This document shows, piece by piece, positions 44,204-54,900 of a DNA stretch of 64,000 bases. Below the pieces are notes generated by a model. The model did not search any database and was not told where the DNA came from. It saw only the letters and a list, made by a program, of their open reading frames with translations. Where the stretch lies: assembly GCA_033060915.1 (NCBI GenBank), contig CM065396.1, positions 3,407,501-3,471,500 of the forward strand. The letters run 5' to 3'. The DNA is from Euryodendron excelsum. Taxonomy: Eukaryota > Streptophyta > Magnoliopsida > Ericales > Pentaphylacaceae. Numbering within the stretch: the stretch's first letter is position 1; every line of letters begins with the position of its first letter. A program made the position numbers and the translations under genes.

Positions 44204-47200
44204 CTGTGATAAAGACAAAATATCACTTAACACTCAAAAAGAAAGGGGAACATAAACCAAACTGAACACAGAAAATTGTTAAAATTCATATCGGGTCTCA
44301 TACCCCATCTGTAGCCAAGATGACAAACTCATCCTTCTCGCTTAGACATCGGCAAGTAATTTCAGGCACAGAAATCAGACCAAAATCCTTCAGGCAGAAA
44401 TCTCCAAAAGCCCGGGCCATTGCAAGTCCAGGGGAATCATAGTTTGGCAGCCAAACTCGGGCAACTTCAGGTTCATCTTGAAGGGAAAAAACACGTCCTT
44501 TACATTTTCGGATCCTCTCTGCTTCCACTGCAAGGTAAAAAGAAGGCGTGAATTAGAACTAAAATATAGATCTTTCAATGGTATTCCTTGTTATTATTTC
44601 ACATATGGAAAAGAAAAGGAGTTGATAAAAAAATCCAATTTGTATGTATTAGCACTTCCAATACTTTAAACCAGTAAAGATAATGCCAACAAGACACCAA
44701 AACACCTAGTTTATCTGGTATACTTTTTGTTCCGTGCCGTCATGTAAGCCTCATACCAACTGCTTCGAGACAACCGCACGATTCCTACATTTTTTTTGGG
44801 TAGGGCAAGATTCCTACTTTGCCAAATTGCTGGACTTAAATTTAACACTTCATCAGCATATAGTAAGAAAACCCATTCATGTGCACCAACTCGTGGTTGA
44901 TTTTACTCCCTTTTTAATTTCCTTCCATGTCTCAAGAATGCTTGAGGTTGAGAAGCACGTATATTAAAAACTAATAGAACAAAATCATGCAATAAAAATA
45001 TGACTTTTAGTCGGAGAAATATTCACATAGCATTCAAAATGATGGCTTAATTCAACATGCAACATAAGTCAAACAACAAGTGTAAAGTAGGAATCACTAA
45101 AATTGGTGAATATTTAGATACTTATCAAAAATAAAAATAAAAAAGATGGTACCAAGTTGGAATCCAGACTCAAACAGGCATATCTTAAATGAACCACCGT
45201 ATAATTGGGTTATAAATTCTGTAAACTAGGAAGTTCGCAGAAGTTGTAAATGTTTTGGAAACTTAGCCACTCAATATGATGCTCGGTTCAGTTTAGCATT
45301 CAAAAGAATGTTAGGAAAAAAAATCAGTGAAATTTGACATATAACTTACAGAAAGAAAATAGAACATTGGGATGTCCAAAGTCAGCTGTAGATTTAACAA
45401 ATAAGAAGTCGTCCAGTTAAGTATTTAAAAAAGAAAAACCATTTTCTAATTAGACATATAAAAACTACGCAAACGAAGATCAAAAGATTCTGATCATTAA
45501 ATGAGAACAGATAATGAAGAATGGAAAAAAAAAACTCCTTTATATTTAGCCTAAGAAACATGGATACGAACAAGGGCCACGGATACAACATGAAATGCTG
45601 ACATGGCAATATCCAAAAAGTATGGACACGGCCACAGCTATAGATAAAATTTATTTATAAAAATAAAATAAAAAGGATTATTTTATATAATACAAAAAAA
45701 ATTTTACTATATGAAAATAATAAAAATAACTATTCTTACATTTATATATTGAAAAGAAGCAGGAATAGAAAGTCCTAGTGTCATACATTTAGAAACCTTG
45801 AAAGTATTCATAAACTAAATTTAAGTCATCAAGATCATAGGGTTCAAATATTTGAAGGCCCAAAGAAGGGGGAACATATGAACTTCTCCTTTATTCTAAT
45901 CGTTAACCTTCATTTTATTTTTCATTAAACTTGTGCCGAGACACTAGATGTGTCTCATGTGTGTCCAGATGATGGAGACAAGTGGCTAAAACGTCCAGTA
46001 CTTAAAAACTTTGAAAGTAATAGGACTCGTTTGGATGCATGACTAATTCATGTCAATGTATGTTTAACTAGTGCCCGTGTCTGTGTGGGACACGAGCACG
46101 GCACCGAAGTAGGTGTGTCCTTTCTCCCTACTACTTAGCTCAAACAAATACTTAAAATACACAAATGAAACTTCTTTACCTTCTCAGGTGTGTCCATGCT
46201 TCATAGTATTTAGCTCAAAGAACTGTTTAAAGTAAAGGAATGAAACTTCTTCATCGATGTTATCCATTAAAAGTAGAAAAATAAAAATATTGAAAAAAAG
46301 AAAGAATAAAATCTAAAGCTCTTAAACTAAAAATCAACCTACAGCTCCTCATAAATTACTGATTTAAACAGCTTTCTGAAATTCCTGTGTACAGATGTAT
46401 TTCAGAATGCTGCTTGTTTAACCAAAGCAATGGTTTTATTTCACCCGGTGCAATCATACAGGGGATACAGTACACTCTGGCACTAGACACTAATTGTCTA
46501 TTTTACTAATGAGCTATAGCAGATCGTCACACCATTTCCACTCACACATCCCATAAGCCCTCGTAACCATCCATTTTAATCTCTACAATCTCCATTACAC
46601 CATAGGTATTCCAAGTTAAAAACCAAACCAACTTTCTTTGTTTCCCTAATGTTATCACCTACTTTGACCTAATCACAGGTTTTCTCTTATTCATTATTTT
46701 GACCTCTAAAATCGTGCAATCCCTCGCTGACATTTACCTGCCTTTCTTAAGGTTCTAACCAGCTTGAGCCAACTAAAATATAATTTTGACCTTCATAATT
46801 ATGCCACCACCTGTCATACTATTTTCAACTACAGGTTATCGTTAAACAAATTGATTTGTCTCTGACAAAAGGTCAACAAAAATCACAGTGCAGATTGTGC
46901 AAATCAACTGACCATGGTGCTAAAAATGCAGAGCCCATTTTTCTGTTTTAGAACCATCTCTAATGGGAGGTCTCTGTCATATAATTAAGAAGGCTAAGAA
47001 ATGGCAAGCAGAACATTACAATAATACGAAGGAGAGCGGTGATACAGCGCCTTCATGTCTCAAGCAAAATATTTTCACAAAGTAAATAATGGTCCAGAGA
47101 GAGATACCAGGAAGATTTGGTTTGAGGTCCACTGTTAACTGCACCGCAAGAAGAGAATCATCTTTGTCTCTTGTACCCAGTACAGCTCTCGAGTCCCCAA

Positions 47201-49356
47201 CATTTCCAATCACAAGATACTGGCCCTGTACGAAAAACAATTAAGGCATTCATGACTCAGAAAAAACTTCCCCAAAGTCCTTTTGGAATCAATTTTTAAT
47301 TGTTACTAGTCAAATGACCTGTTTCACCACTGTTACTGCTGTTGTCCCACTGCAAAAGCAATCAATATTGGTATGCATTTTTAGTTCCCTGTCCATGACT
47401 TTGAATGCCTTCAGAAAGGACTCTTTCAATGTCTGAAAGATCTCTGGCTGCTTTTCTGTTTCTTCAACATCAATGGAGGACCTGGATTCTTCATCAGCAG
47501 ATACAAAAGAAGTACCTTCTGAGTTCATGCTACCAGTGGTATTAAGGCTGATCTCTCTTAGAACTTCATCACTCTTTACATTAACTTCCCAGTGTGCACT
47601 CAATTTCAAGGGGAGGGAATCTCTCACTCTCTTCGCAACCATGTGACCATAAGGACCATGACCGTCAAAGACACCACAGAAGACGGTGTCTGTTCTCGAG
47701 CCAAAATTCTGGAAATCCAATTTGTAACAGTTAGTAAATCACATGGCTATATAGCTAGCAACTGGAGATATTAATAGAAAAGAAGTTGAACATTGTGAAG
47801 GACAGAGCTGTAATGCACATGGTTCGACTGAGCTGCTGCAAATCATCTACTGATTTACTCTCATAATAAAGACACTAAACATGTAGATCTGAAAAAAAAC
47901 CAAAAAATTAATTTTTAAGCCTTTCCTGATTGCGCCCAATTTGTCAAGCTTCTGAGCTATCAAAGTTACTGAATTCACTATTTAATACATGAGCAAAAAG
48001 ACCAAATATTTGTGGTTAATAACTTGATGAAATGAATGGAAGGTACATTAAAAAAGATAAACAAGCAGAAGTCCAGAAAAGGATGCAATCATCAGACCTA
48101 TATTTTTTCTTGGATCGTTCCAACGGGACTGTAGCCTGCCACATGCTCTAAAATGTGGTATGATAAGAGCAGGCCTATATACATTATACTATTCGAATTT
48201 AGGGTACTTCTAAATGTGAGAGCAATTTTCTTTTAATAATTAGACATTCAATCAAATAAAGTTTATTATTCTTCAAATTAATATTCTAGGAGCATTATGG
48301 CCCATTTGTTTTATATTTTCTCTTGCCAAAACTCCACTCTCAAATTTTAGTTCATTATATTTGATTTCTCTCCCTCCTACTGCAAAACTTTTAAGGGAAA
48401 TTTTTTTTGGATCGCTTCAGATTGCTAAATTCATCATTTTCGAACAAAAGTGTACCACATTTCATAATTTTCATTCCAAAACAAAAATTGCAGGGGCATT
48501 AGCAATTTTTTTGGTAAGTGGCAATACTGCATCTAACATATACCACAGATAGTCCCAACACATAAGAACGGTTTGAGTACTCATAAGAATGACAAAATTT
48601 CACTCTGAATTAGAGCCTTGAGTTATGACAATGAAGGTGGGCCAATTATTCTTTTGCTCAGACACGAACTCCTAATAGCAAAAGCCAACTAGACACAAAT
48701 TTTTTGAATTTCCCACTCTTAAGGCATGGTTTGGTGTAGCAACTGAAAGACAAAAGAATGAGGATATCACTTGCAAAAGTTCATCAGAGATAGAATTAAA
48801 TTTTAAAAAGCAGTTAATTTCTACCAAAGGCCAGAGATCATCATACAACAAATTCACCACCTGCACATGCAATAGTCAATACAATATAATGCAGGGCAAA
48901 GATCGTGTAATCAAAAGGACATCTAAAATAATCCATTCCCAAGAAACAGCAATCTTAAAGGTTAGTCCCTCAACTTATGTTTGGATTGCAGCAATTATGA
49001 GAAAAGCATAATCTCATACTGAAGAAGCACATAATGAAAAAATCAATCAAATCACCAGGATTCAACCATTTGAATAAAACCAATAGAAAATGAAAAGCTG
49101 ACAAAGGGCAAACCTCCCAAACAATCATGGCATCTTGATTGGTCCCTTTCCTGCCTTGTTGGGTAAAGAGTGAAGCAACTTCACTGGAGCCATTCAAGAA
49201 CATTCGCCCTGGAATCCTATGCAACTGTTCTTCCCTCCTGTAGTCAAATGAAGAATTCCGAGACCCGGGCCTCTTCTTCGAGTTCTTCCTCTTCCTAATC
49301 CCCAGAGGGGAACTGGGGAGAGGGCTCCTGCTTTCAGAAGACAAGCAGGACCCCAT
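43718..49356 (-). CDS. Protein phosphatase 2C (clade E type, PP2C74/PP2C33-like), complete, five exons
   Basis: Exons on the minus strand: 49356-49114, 47708-47319, 47225-47108, 44527-44304 and 44203-43718. All splice in phase with GT-AG introns into 486 residues. It dephosphorylates phospho-Ser/Thr in a metal-dependent way. The N-terminus MGSCLSS carries Gly2 for myristoylation and Cys4 for palmitoylation, followed by a basic stretch (IRKRKNSKKRPGSRNSSF), so plasma-membrane tethering is likely. PP2C motifs in order: GTNQDAM at the end of exon 1, VFDGHGPYGHMV (metal-binding Asp at about 96), GNVGDSRAV (about 219-226), LAMARAFGDFCLKDFGLI, ILATDG|IWD (about 321-328) and VDDCAVVCLFL (about 369-378). 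The C-terminal 100 residues are the variable tail usual in this clade. All metal-ligand motifs are intact, so it should be active. The subgroup is assigned from remembered Arabidopsis sequences (At3g02750, At5g36250). Confidence 0.95.
44304..44527 (-). CDS. PP2C exon 4
   Basis: Encodes EAERIRKCKGRVFSLQDEPE through EKDEFVILATDG, with RVWLPN and LAMARAFGDFCLKDFG. The joining codon with exon 3 reads Val where relatives often have Ala. Confidence 0.94.
44528..47107 (-). other. PP2C intron 3 (2.6 kb)
   Basis: AT-rich. No well-bounded element or coding sequence was recognised. ACACGAGCACGGCACC at about 46090 and GGACACGGCCAC at about 45625 are GC-richer fragments without further support. Confidence 0.65.
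47108..47225 (-). CDS. PP2C exon 3
   Basis: Encodes GQYLVIGNVGDSRAVLGTRD through VDLKPNLP plus one base. It contains the GDSRAV motif. Confidence 0.94.
47319..47708 (-). CDS. PP2C exon 2
   Basis: Encodes 130 residues, NFGSRTDTVFCGVFDGHGPY through FCSGTTAVTVVKQ. It contains the DGHG metal-binding motif and an acidic Ser-rich insert (SADEESRSSIDVEETEK) between core strands that varies within the clade. Confidence 0.95.
47709..49113 (-). other. PP2C intron 1 (1.4 kb), with dispersed repeat
   Basis: Holds the second copy of the dispersed repeat (48138-48518). The rest is unassigned. Confidence 0.7.
48138..48518 (+). repeat. Dispersed repeat, copy 2
   Basis: Homologous to 24555-25001 in the same orientation, from GCCACATGCTCTAAAATGTGG to ATTAGCAATTTTTTTGGTAA, with many substitutions and small indels. 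It sits antisense inside a PP2C intron, while copy 1 is sense in a protease intron. Confidence 0.68.
49114..49356 (-). CDS. PP2C exon 1 (CDS part)
   Basis: Encodes residues 1-81 from MGSCLSS to GTNQDAMIVWE and ends before donor GTTTGC. The frame remains open upstream to the acceptor at 49460, but no earlier ATG exists in it, which fixes the start. Confidence 0.94.
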
Positions 49357-49459
49357 CCTGAGGGCCCTGATAATATTTAATATGCACTCCAGACCAGCCA
49401 AACAATCACACCCCCTATTTTCAGTTGAGGGATCCGTCACAACACCCTCAAGGAAATCC
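49357..49459 (-). other. PP2C 5'-UTR, exon shared with the start codon
   Basis: Runs from the inferred acceptor GATTTACAG (upstream of 49459) to the ATG at 49356. It contains no ATG in any frame that I see. Confidence 0.6.
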
Positions 49460-50136
49460 CTGTAAATCTCTTTGATTTTGCAGCCTAATTGTCAGATTAA
49501 TCCACAAATTTCACCCTTAGGTCTCTTCAATCATGCAATCAAATCTGATTAATTCAATCCGGATGACGAAGAATACTGGAATTCAATTCCCAAATCCTTC
49601 AAACGTCAAAAGGAGAAGACCTTCACTAATGAATTAGACCTGAAAGCGTTAAAATACGAAGCACAGAATTATAACAATCTCCACCATACCTTTTGCCTTT
49701 CTTTCAAAAAAAAAATCACAAAGACATGAAAAAGCTAAAAAGGTGTCGAAAGCATATAGAGCAGATCTGTAGAAACTGTCCTTTTTTTTTTTTGTTTCTC
49801 TTTATCTTTACGTTCTCTAATAGCAAAAATCCAATTGTTTTCTCTTTTTTTCCTCTTGCAAATACAAACCCAAATCAAAAGATCGAAACCGAAATCTCAC
49901 CAACCATCAAATCACCAAACCCATAACCATTTACTCTGAGTTCTATAACACCCCCAATCAAACTTCAAGTTTAAATACCAAACTCTTACAAATGACCCAA
50001 AATTCTAAATCACATCGACAACTCCAAGCCCCGGAATTAGACCAGATCACTCCAACCAGAGAGATCAAGACCCCACAATCAAACAAATCTCATAAATGGA
50101 AACGAATTATAAACAAATAACCAAGATAAACTTACT

Positions 50137-50365
50137 ACTAGAATGTAGAGAGAGATTCGGAGGGAAGAGGAGCTAAACGGATGACAGGTTCAATATTGGA
50201 GAGAGAATATCGGTAACAAACCCTCAAAACGAGAAAATATTCAATGCGACGAAGATCGCAAAAAACGCGCTCAGATTCTGTAGAGAGAGAAAGCTTTGGA
50301 GAGAGAAACATACAAAATACAACAGCAGAGGAAGACCGTCTCTCTCTTCTCTCTCTCACACACAA
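50137..50365 (-). other. PP2C 5'-UTR leader exon (inferred)
   Basis: The minus-strand sequence is GA/CT-rich (GAGAGAGAAGAGAGAGACGG at its start) and ends CTAGTA before a consensus donor GTAAGT at 50136-50131. It pairs naturally with the acceptor near 49460, giving a 5'-UTR intron of about 680 bp. The transcription start is estimated, not seen. Confidence 0.55.
50138..50311 (-). CDS. Upstream ORF (57 codons) in the PP2C leader
   Basis: The ATG at 50311-50309 opens an ORF starting MFLSPKLSLSTESERVF and ending LSTF-TAG at 50140-50138, two bases before the inferred splice donor. It would be translated before the main ORF if the leader exon starts upstream of it. I know of no similarity to a conserved peptide uORF. 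Confidence 0.4.
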   Translation of the reverse strand: MFLSPKLSLSTESERVFCDLRRIEYFLVLRVCYRYSLSNIEPVIRLAPLPSESLSTF

Positions 50366-52081
50366 ACTGAAAAATGAGGATCCAATATCAATCGTCTCTG
50401 GACCGTGTCCGTCACTGTCAAAATCTGTGATCTCAAGTTTTATTACCAAAAGAAAAATGTAGTCAATTAACAACAAATATGGGTATATGTATACAGATAC
50501 GTACGTACATATATACACACAGACACAGAGATATGTATACGGATGTATACACGCATATTGGATGTGGATGTATATATTATATAACATATATATTAGCCCT
50601 AGAAAATGGAGGAATGGAATGGAAGAAAGAAAGAATCAGCGAAATTGACTTTTTTGGGAAGGAGGAGCGGAAAGGAAACGAATTCCTCTTTCCCCTTTTA
50701 TACTAATCTTTTCCATCTGCCTCTTTTTAGGTAACCTCTTTCCTCTTTTCCAATTATTTATTTCTTATCTTATTTTTGGCAAATGTTCCTCTCTGTCTTC
50801 ATTTTCTCGTCTGTGTGGTAAGTCATAAATGATTAATAATCCTTCCTTTGGATTGGATCTGGGACATGTCTTGTTTTCCTGAAAATTTTTCTAAGGAAAT
50901 TTTTTTTATTAAAAAAATAAATATGCAGATAGACTACTCTACATATTTGTCAGAGAGTATTGCCTCTTAGCCTTACAGAGTCATCTATGAAAAACCTCAT
51001 TACACCTGTGTTAGGGTTTAGCATAGGTCCTATGGTGACGTTGAAGAGTAAGTTTAATACCACTAAACTACTATGACAGCTCGAATCCGAATAATTCTAT
51101 CACTTGGTGCTTTTTGTAAAAAAAATATTGCAATAGTATTTTTATAATAAAAAATTATTATAATTAATATTTTATTTTAAAGTGAAATATTCTCATTTAA
51201 TTATATTATTTTATTCATAAATTCTGATGAATTTCTTGATGAAATAGAATTACCCTTTTTTTAAATGAATTTAATGGGGCCCACTAAAATTGAAATTACA
51301 GTGGCATTGGTGTACTAACTTTCAAAACTTGTATTAATGCACTAGTGTTAAAAAGTATAGTCTTCCAACTTCCATGCATATGGCGAGTTCAATACGGGCC
51401 TACGGGCTAAGCTAAATAATATCCTGCCACTAATAAAAAAATTCTATGTCATACCCTAGTCCAAACCCATTACGAGTCGTCTTTTAGTTATTTGGAGTTC
51501 GGATTAAATAAAAATTATACAAATTATATAAACACAAAAGCAATATAAAAGTGACAAAGAAAAATGTCAAGTTCTAAAAATAAAAAGTAATATTAAAACT
51601 CTAACATTTACTTATATATCCCATTATATTTTGTATTATTAAAATATAATAAAAGTATTTAAAAAATTTTATAATGTAACCGAGGCCGAGGCGGGGGCGA
51701 AGAAGTGTGAGTGATCTAAACTCTATCCCGTTCGAAACCCACATCGAATTATATTTTCTTTCTCCTACCCCACCCCTACCATGTTTATTCATATCCCAAA
51801 CTTTTACTATTAAGGCAGAATAAAGTGGGGTTTGGATTTTTCGGATTGCCGTCCTTATGATTCACCTTCCCTTCTCCTAGGGCTTTGAGCCTCCAATGTA
51901 TAAAAAAAAAAATTCAAGTATATGAGGTCATTAAAAAAAATCGAAGCACGAGAATAAATTATCAATTTATACACTCATAATATGATTAAATTAAATTATA
52001 ATAATATAATATAATCTTAAAATAAGAAATCAAAAGTCGATTGTAATAAACAACAAACCTGAACTTGTAATAAGAAACTAA

Positions 52082-52353
52082 GAGCCCGTTTGATAACGCT
52101 GTCAGTTTTTATTTTTTATTATATGTTTTTGTTTTGTGTTTTTACTGTGTATTTTTTATGGTATAATGATGAGCATTTATAGGTTATCGTTGTATCAATA
52201 GTACTAGACCAATGTTTTGGTAAGAGAAAACACACCCATTTTAGTGTTTTTATTTTATTTTTTCGAATTTTGTAAATAACTAAAAAAAATAGACAAAAGC
52301 TGTTTTTTTTTTTTTTGAAAAAAAAAAAAGAAAAAAAAAACGTTACCTAGCGA
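52082..52353 (+). mobile_element. TIR element of a three-copy family
   Basis: Starts GAGCCCGTTTGATAACGCTG. The interior matches 57591-57847 closely: GTCAGTTTTTATTTTTT, GCATTTATAGGTTATCGTTG, TACTAGACCAATGTTTTGGT. It ends CGTTACCTAGCG, the right end being partly decayed. Confidence 0.7.
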
Positions 52354-52529
52354 TAAGTTTTATTGTGAACATTCTAAAGTATTATTTTTTTTTACCTTAA
52401 AATCTTGCTAAGGCCTATAATGATCAACTGTATGCGTTACACATGCTAAATGATTTTATTTTAATAAGTACATTTACAATGCACATATAGCTACTTAAAA
52501 ATAAAAATTACCTAAAAAATAATTTAAAA

Positions 52530-54900
52530 TTTTAAGTTAGAGAAATTTGATTTACCTAAATTACTTCAATTTCATTAAATATTTATAAATAAAAAATAGA
52601 AGGTAAATTTTTTTTATATTTTATGCTTAGATCAATACTATTATGAGACATATAATATGATTATTTAAAAATTTTAAACACCCAATAATTCATTGTTATA
52701 ATATATAGTGTAGATAGATTTGTCCTTCTAAAAAACACTAAAGGGATTTGAATAGAAAATTTCACAGTTTTGAACTAAATGAAAGACTCTCTAAATTATA
52801 AGAGAAGAACCCATGAAAATTTAAAAATAAGAATACTAATATTTTCAATTTTATTTAAAACTTTTCAAAATAAGATAAGATTTTAGTAAATATTTATTAA
52901 TCATGAAAAAAGTAATTTTTTTTTTATATTTTATGGTTAAACTTGTACTATTGTAACAGATTTAGTATTAGTAATTTAAAATTTTAAACAACTAAGAAAA
53001 TCATTTTATGTCTTTTAACATTAAAAACCCAACAACGTATTGAAATAAATAGATAGCTATAAATACACATTATGCTAGTCTGCATAACATAATAATATAT
53101 CAAAACTTATTATTAAAGTAATAAGTGTCATGTCAATATTACCAAATATTTCAATTTTTATAAATTTAAGGGAGTGACTTTAGGAAATATATATCTAATA
53201 ATTTGAATTTTGAAATAAATGTAAGATTTTAGGAAAGTAATAAAATTATATTTGTTAACCAATCAAATTCTAAAATGTTATTCTAATATTACAAAAAATT
53301 TAATTTCTAAAAATTTTAAGAGAGTGACTTTAGAAACTATATAATAGAAATTAAAGTTCCATCTATATAATATATAATTCTATTAGTAAGAAGTTTAGCT
53401 AACCAATCAAATTGCAACATGTGGTATTTTAATTTCACAAAAAATAAAAATTTTGTAAAAATTGGATTGGAATCTTATGCTTCGATCAACACTATTATGA
53501 TATATATAATATGATTATTTAAAATTTTTAAAAAGTTCACCCAACAACCAATTGTTTATAATACATAGTATAGATAGATTTGTCTTCTAAAAAAATCTAA
53601 AGGGACTTGAATAGAAAATTTCACAGTTTTGAATTAAATAAATAACTTCCCAAATTATAAGGAAAGAACTACGAAAATTTAAAAATAAGAATACTAATAT
53701 TTTAAATTTTATGTAAAACTTCAAAAATATGATGAGATTTTAGTAAAGATTTATTAGTCATGAAAAAATTTAAATTTTCTAATTTTTATGATTAAACCTA
53801 CACTATTATAACATATTTAGTATTAGCATTTAAAATTTTAAAAACTAAAAAAATTATATTAGGTCTTTCAATGTTAAAGACCTAACCACGTATTACTATA
53901 AATAGATAGCTATAAATGTACATTATGTTAGTTTGCATAATATAATAATATGTCAAAACTTATTATTAAAGTAATAAGTGTCATGTCAATATTACCAAAT
54001 ATTTGAATTTTCATAAATTGAAGGGAGTGACTTTAGGAAATATCTAATAGTTTGAATTTTCAAGTAGATGTACAATTTTTGGAAAGTAATAAAGTTATAT
54101 TTGTTAACCAATCAAATTCAAACAATGCTATTATAATATTATTAAAAATTTAATTTCTAGAAATTTTAAAAAAGTGACTTTAGAAAATATATAATAAGAA
54201 TTAAAGGTTCATCTATATATTATATATAATTCTATTAGTGGGAGGTTTTAGCTAACTAATCAAATTGCAACATGTGGTATTTTAATATTACAAACAATAA
54301 AAATTATGTAAAAATTGGATAGGAATTTTATGCTTAGATCAATACTATTATGAGATATATAATATGATTATTCAAAAGTTTTAAAAGTTCACCCAACAAC
54401 CAATTGTGATAACAAATTTAGTATTAGTAATTTTAAATTTTAAAAATTAAGAAAATTATTTTAGATCTTTCAACATTAAAAACCCAACAATGTTTTGTTA
54501 TAAATAGATAACTATAAATACATATTATGTTAGTCTGCATAACATAATAATATGTCAAAACTTATTATTAAAGTAATAAGTGTCATGTCAATATTATCAA
54601 ATTTTTGAATTTTCATAAATTTTAGGGAGTAAATTTAGGAATTATCTAATAGTTTGAATTTTGAAATAAATGTAAGATTTTAGCAAAATAATAAAATTAA
54701 ATTTGTTAACCAATCAAATTCTAACAATGTTACCAAAATTTTAATTTCTAGAAATTTTAAGAGAGTGACTTTAAAGGTCCATCTATATACTATATATAAT
54801 TCTATTAGCGAGAGGTTTTAACAAATCAATCAAATTGCAACATATATTATTTTAATATTATAAAAAATAAAAATTCTATAAAAAATGGATTGAGATTTTG
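52530..54900 (+). repeat. AT-rich tandem array, unit about 850 bp
   Basis: The landmark TATGCTTAGATCAATACTAT recurs at about 52621, 53473 (with CG/AC changes) and 54329. A second landmark, AAAGTAATAAGTGTCATGTC, recurs at about 53116, 53965 and 54570. Spacing is about 850 bp for the first interval of both landmarks. The third unit lacks about 250 bp between ACCCAACAACCAATTGT and TTTAGTATTAG. Non-coding. Confidence 0.82.

Noticed and set aside
43680..44255. 191-codon plus-strand open frame
   Set aside because: It is antisense to PP2C exon 5, whose translation matches the phosphatase family. The plus-strand product has no recognisable motif.
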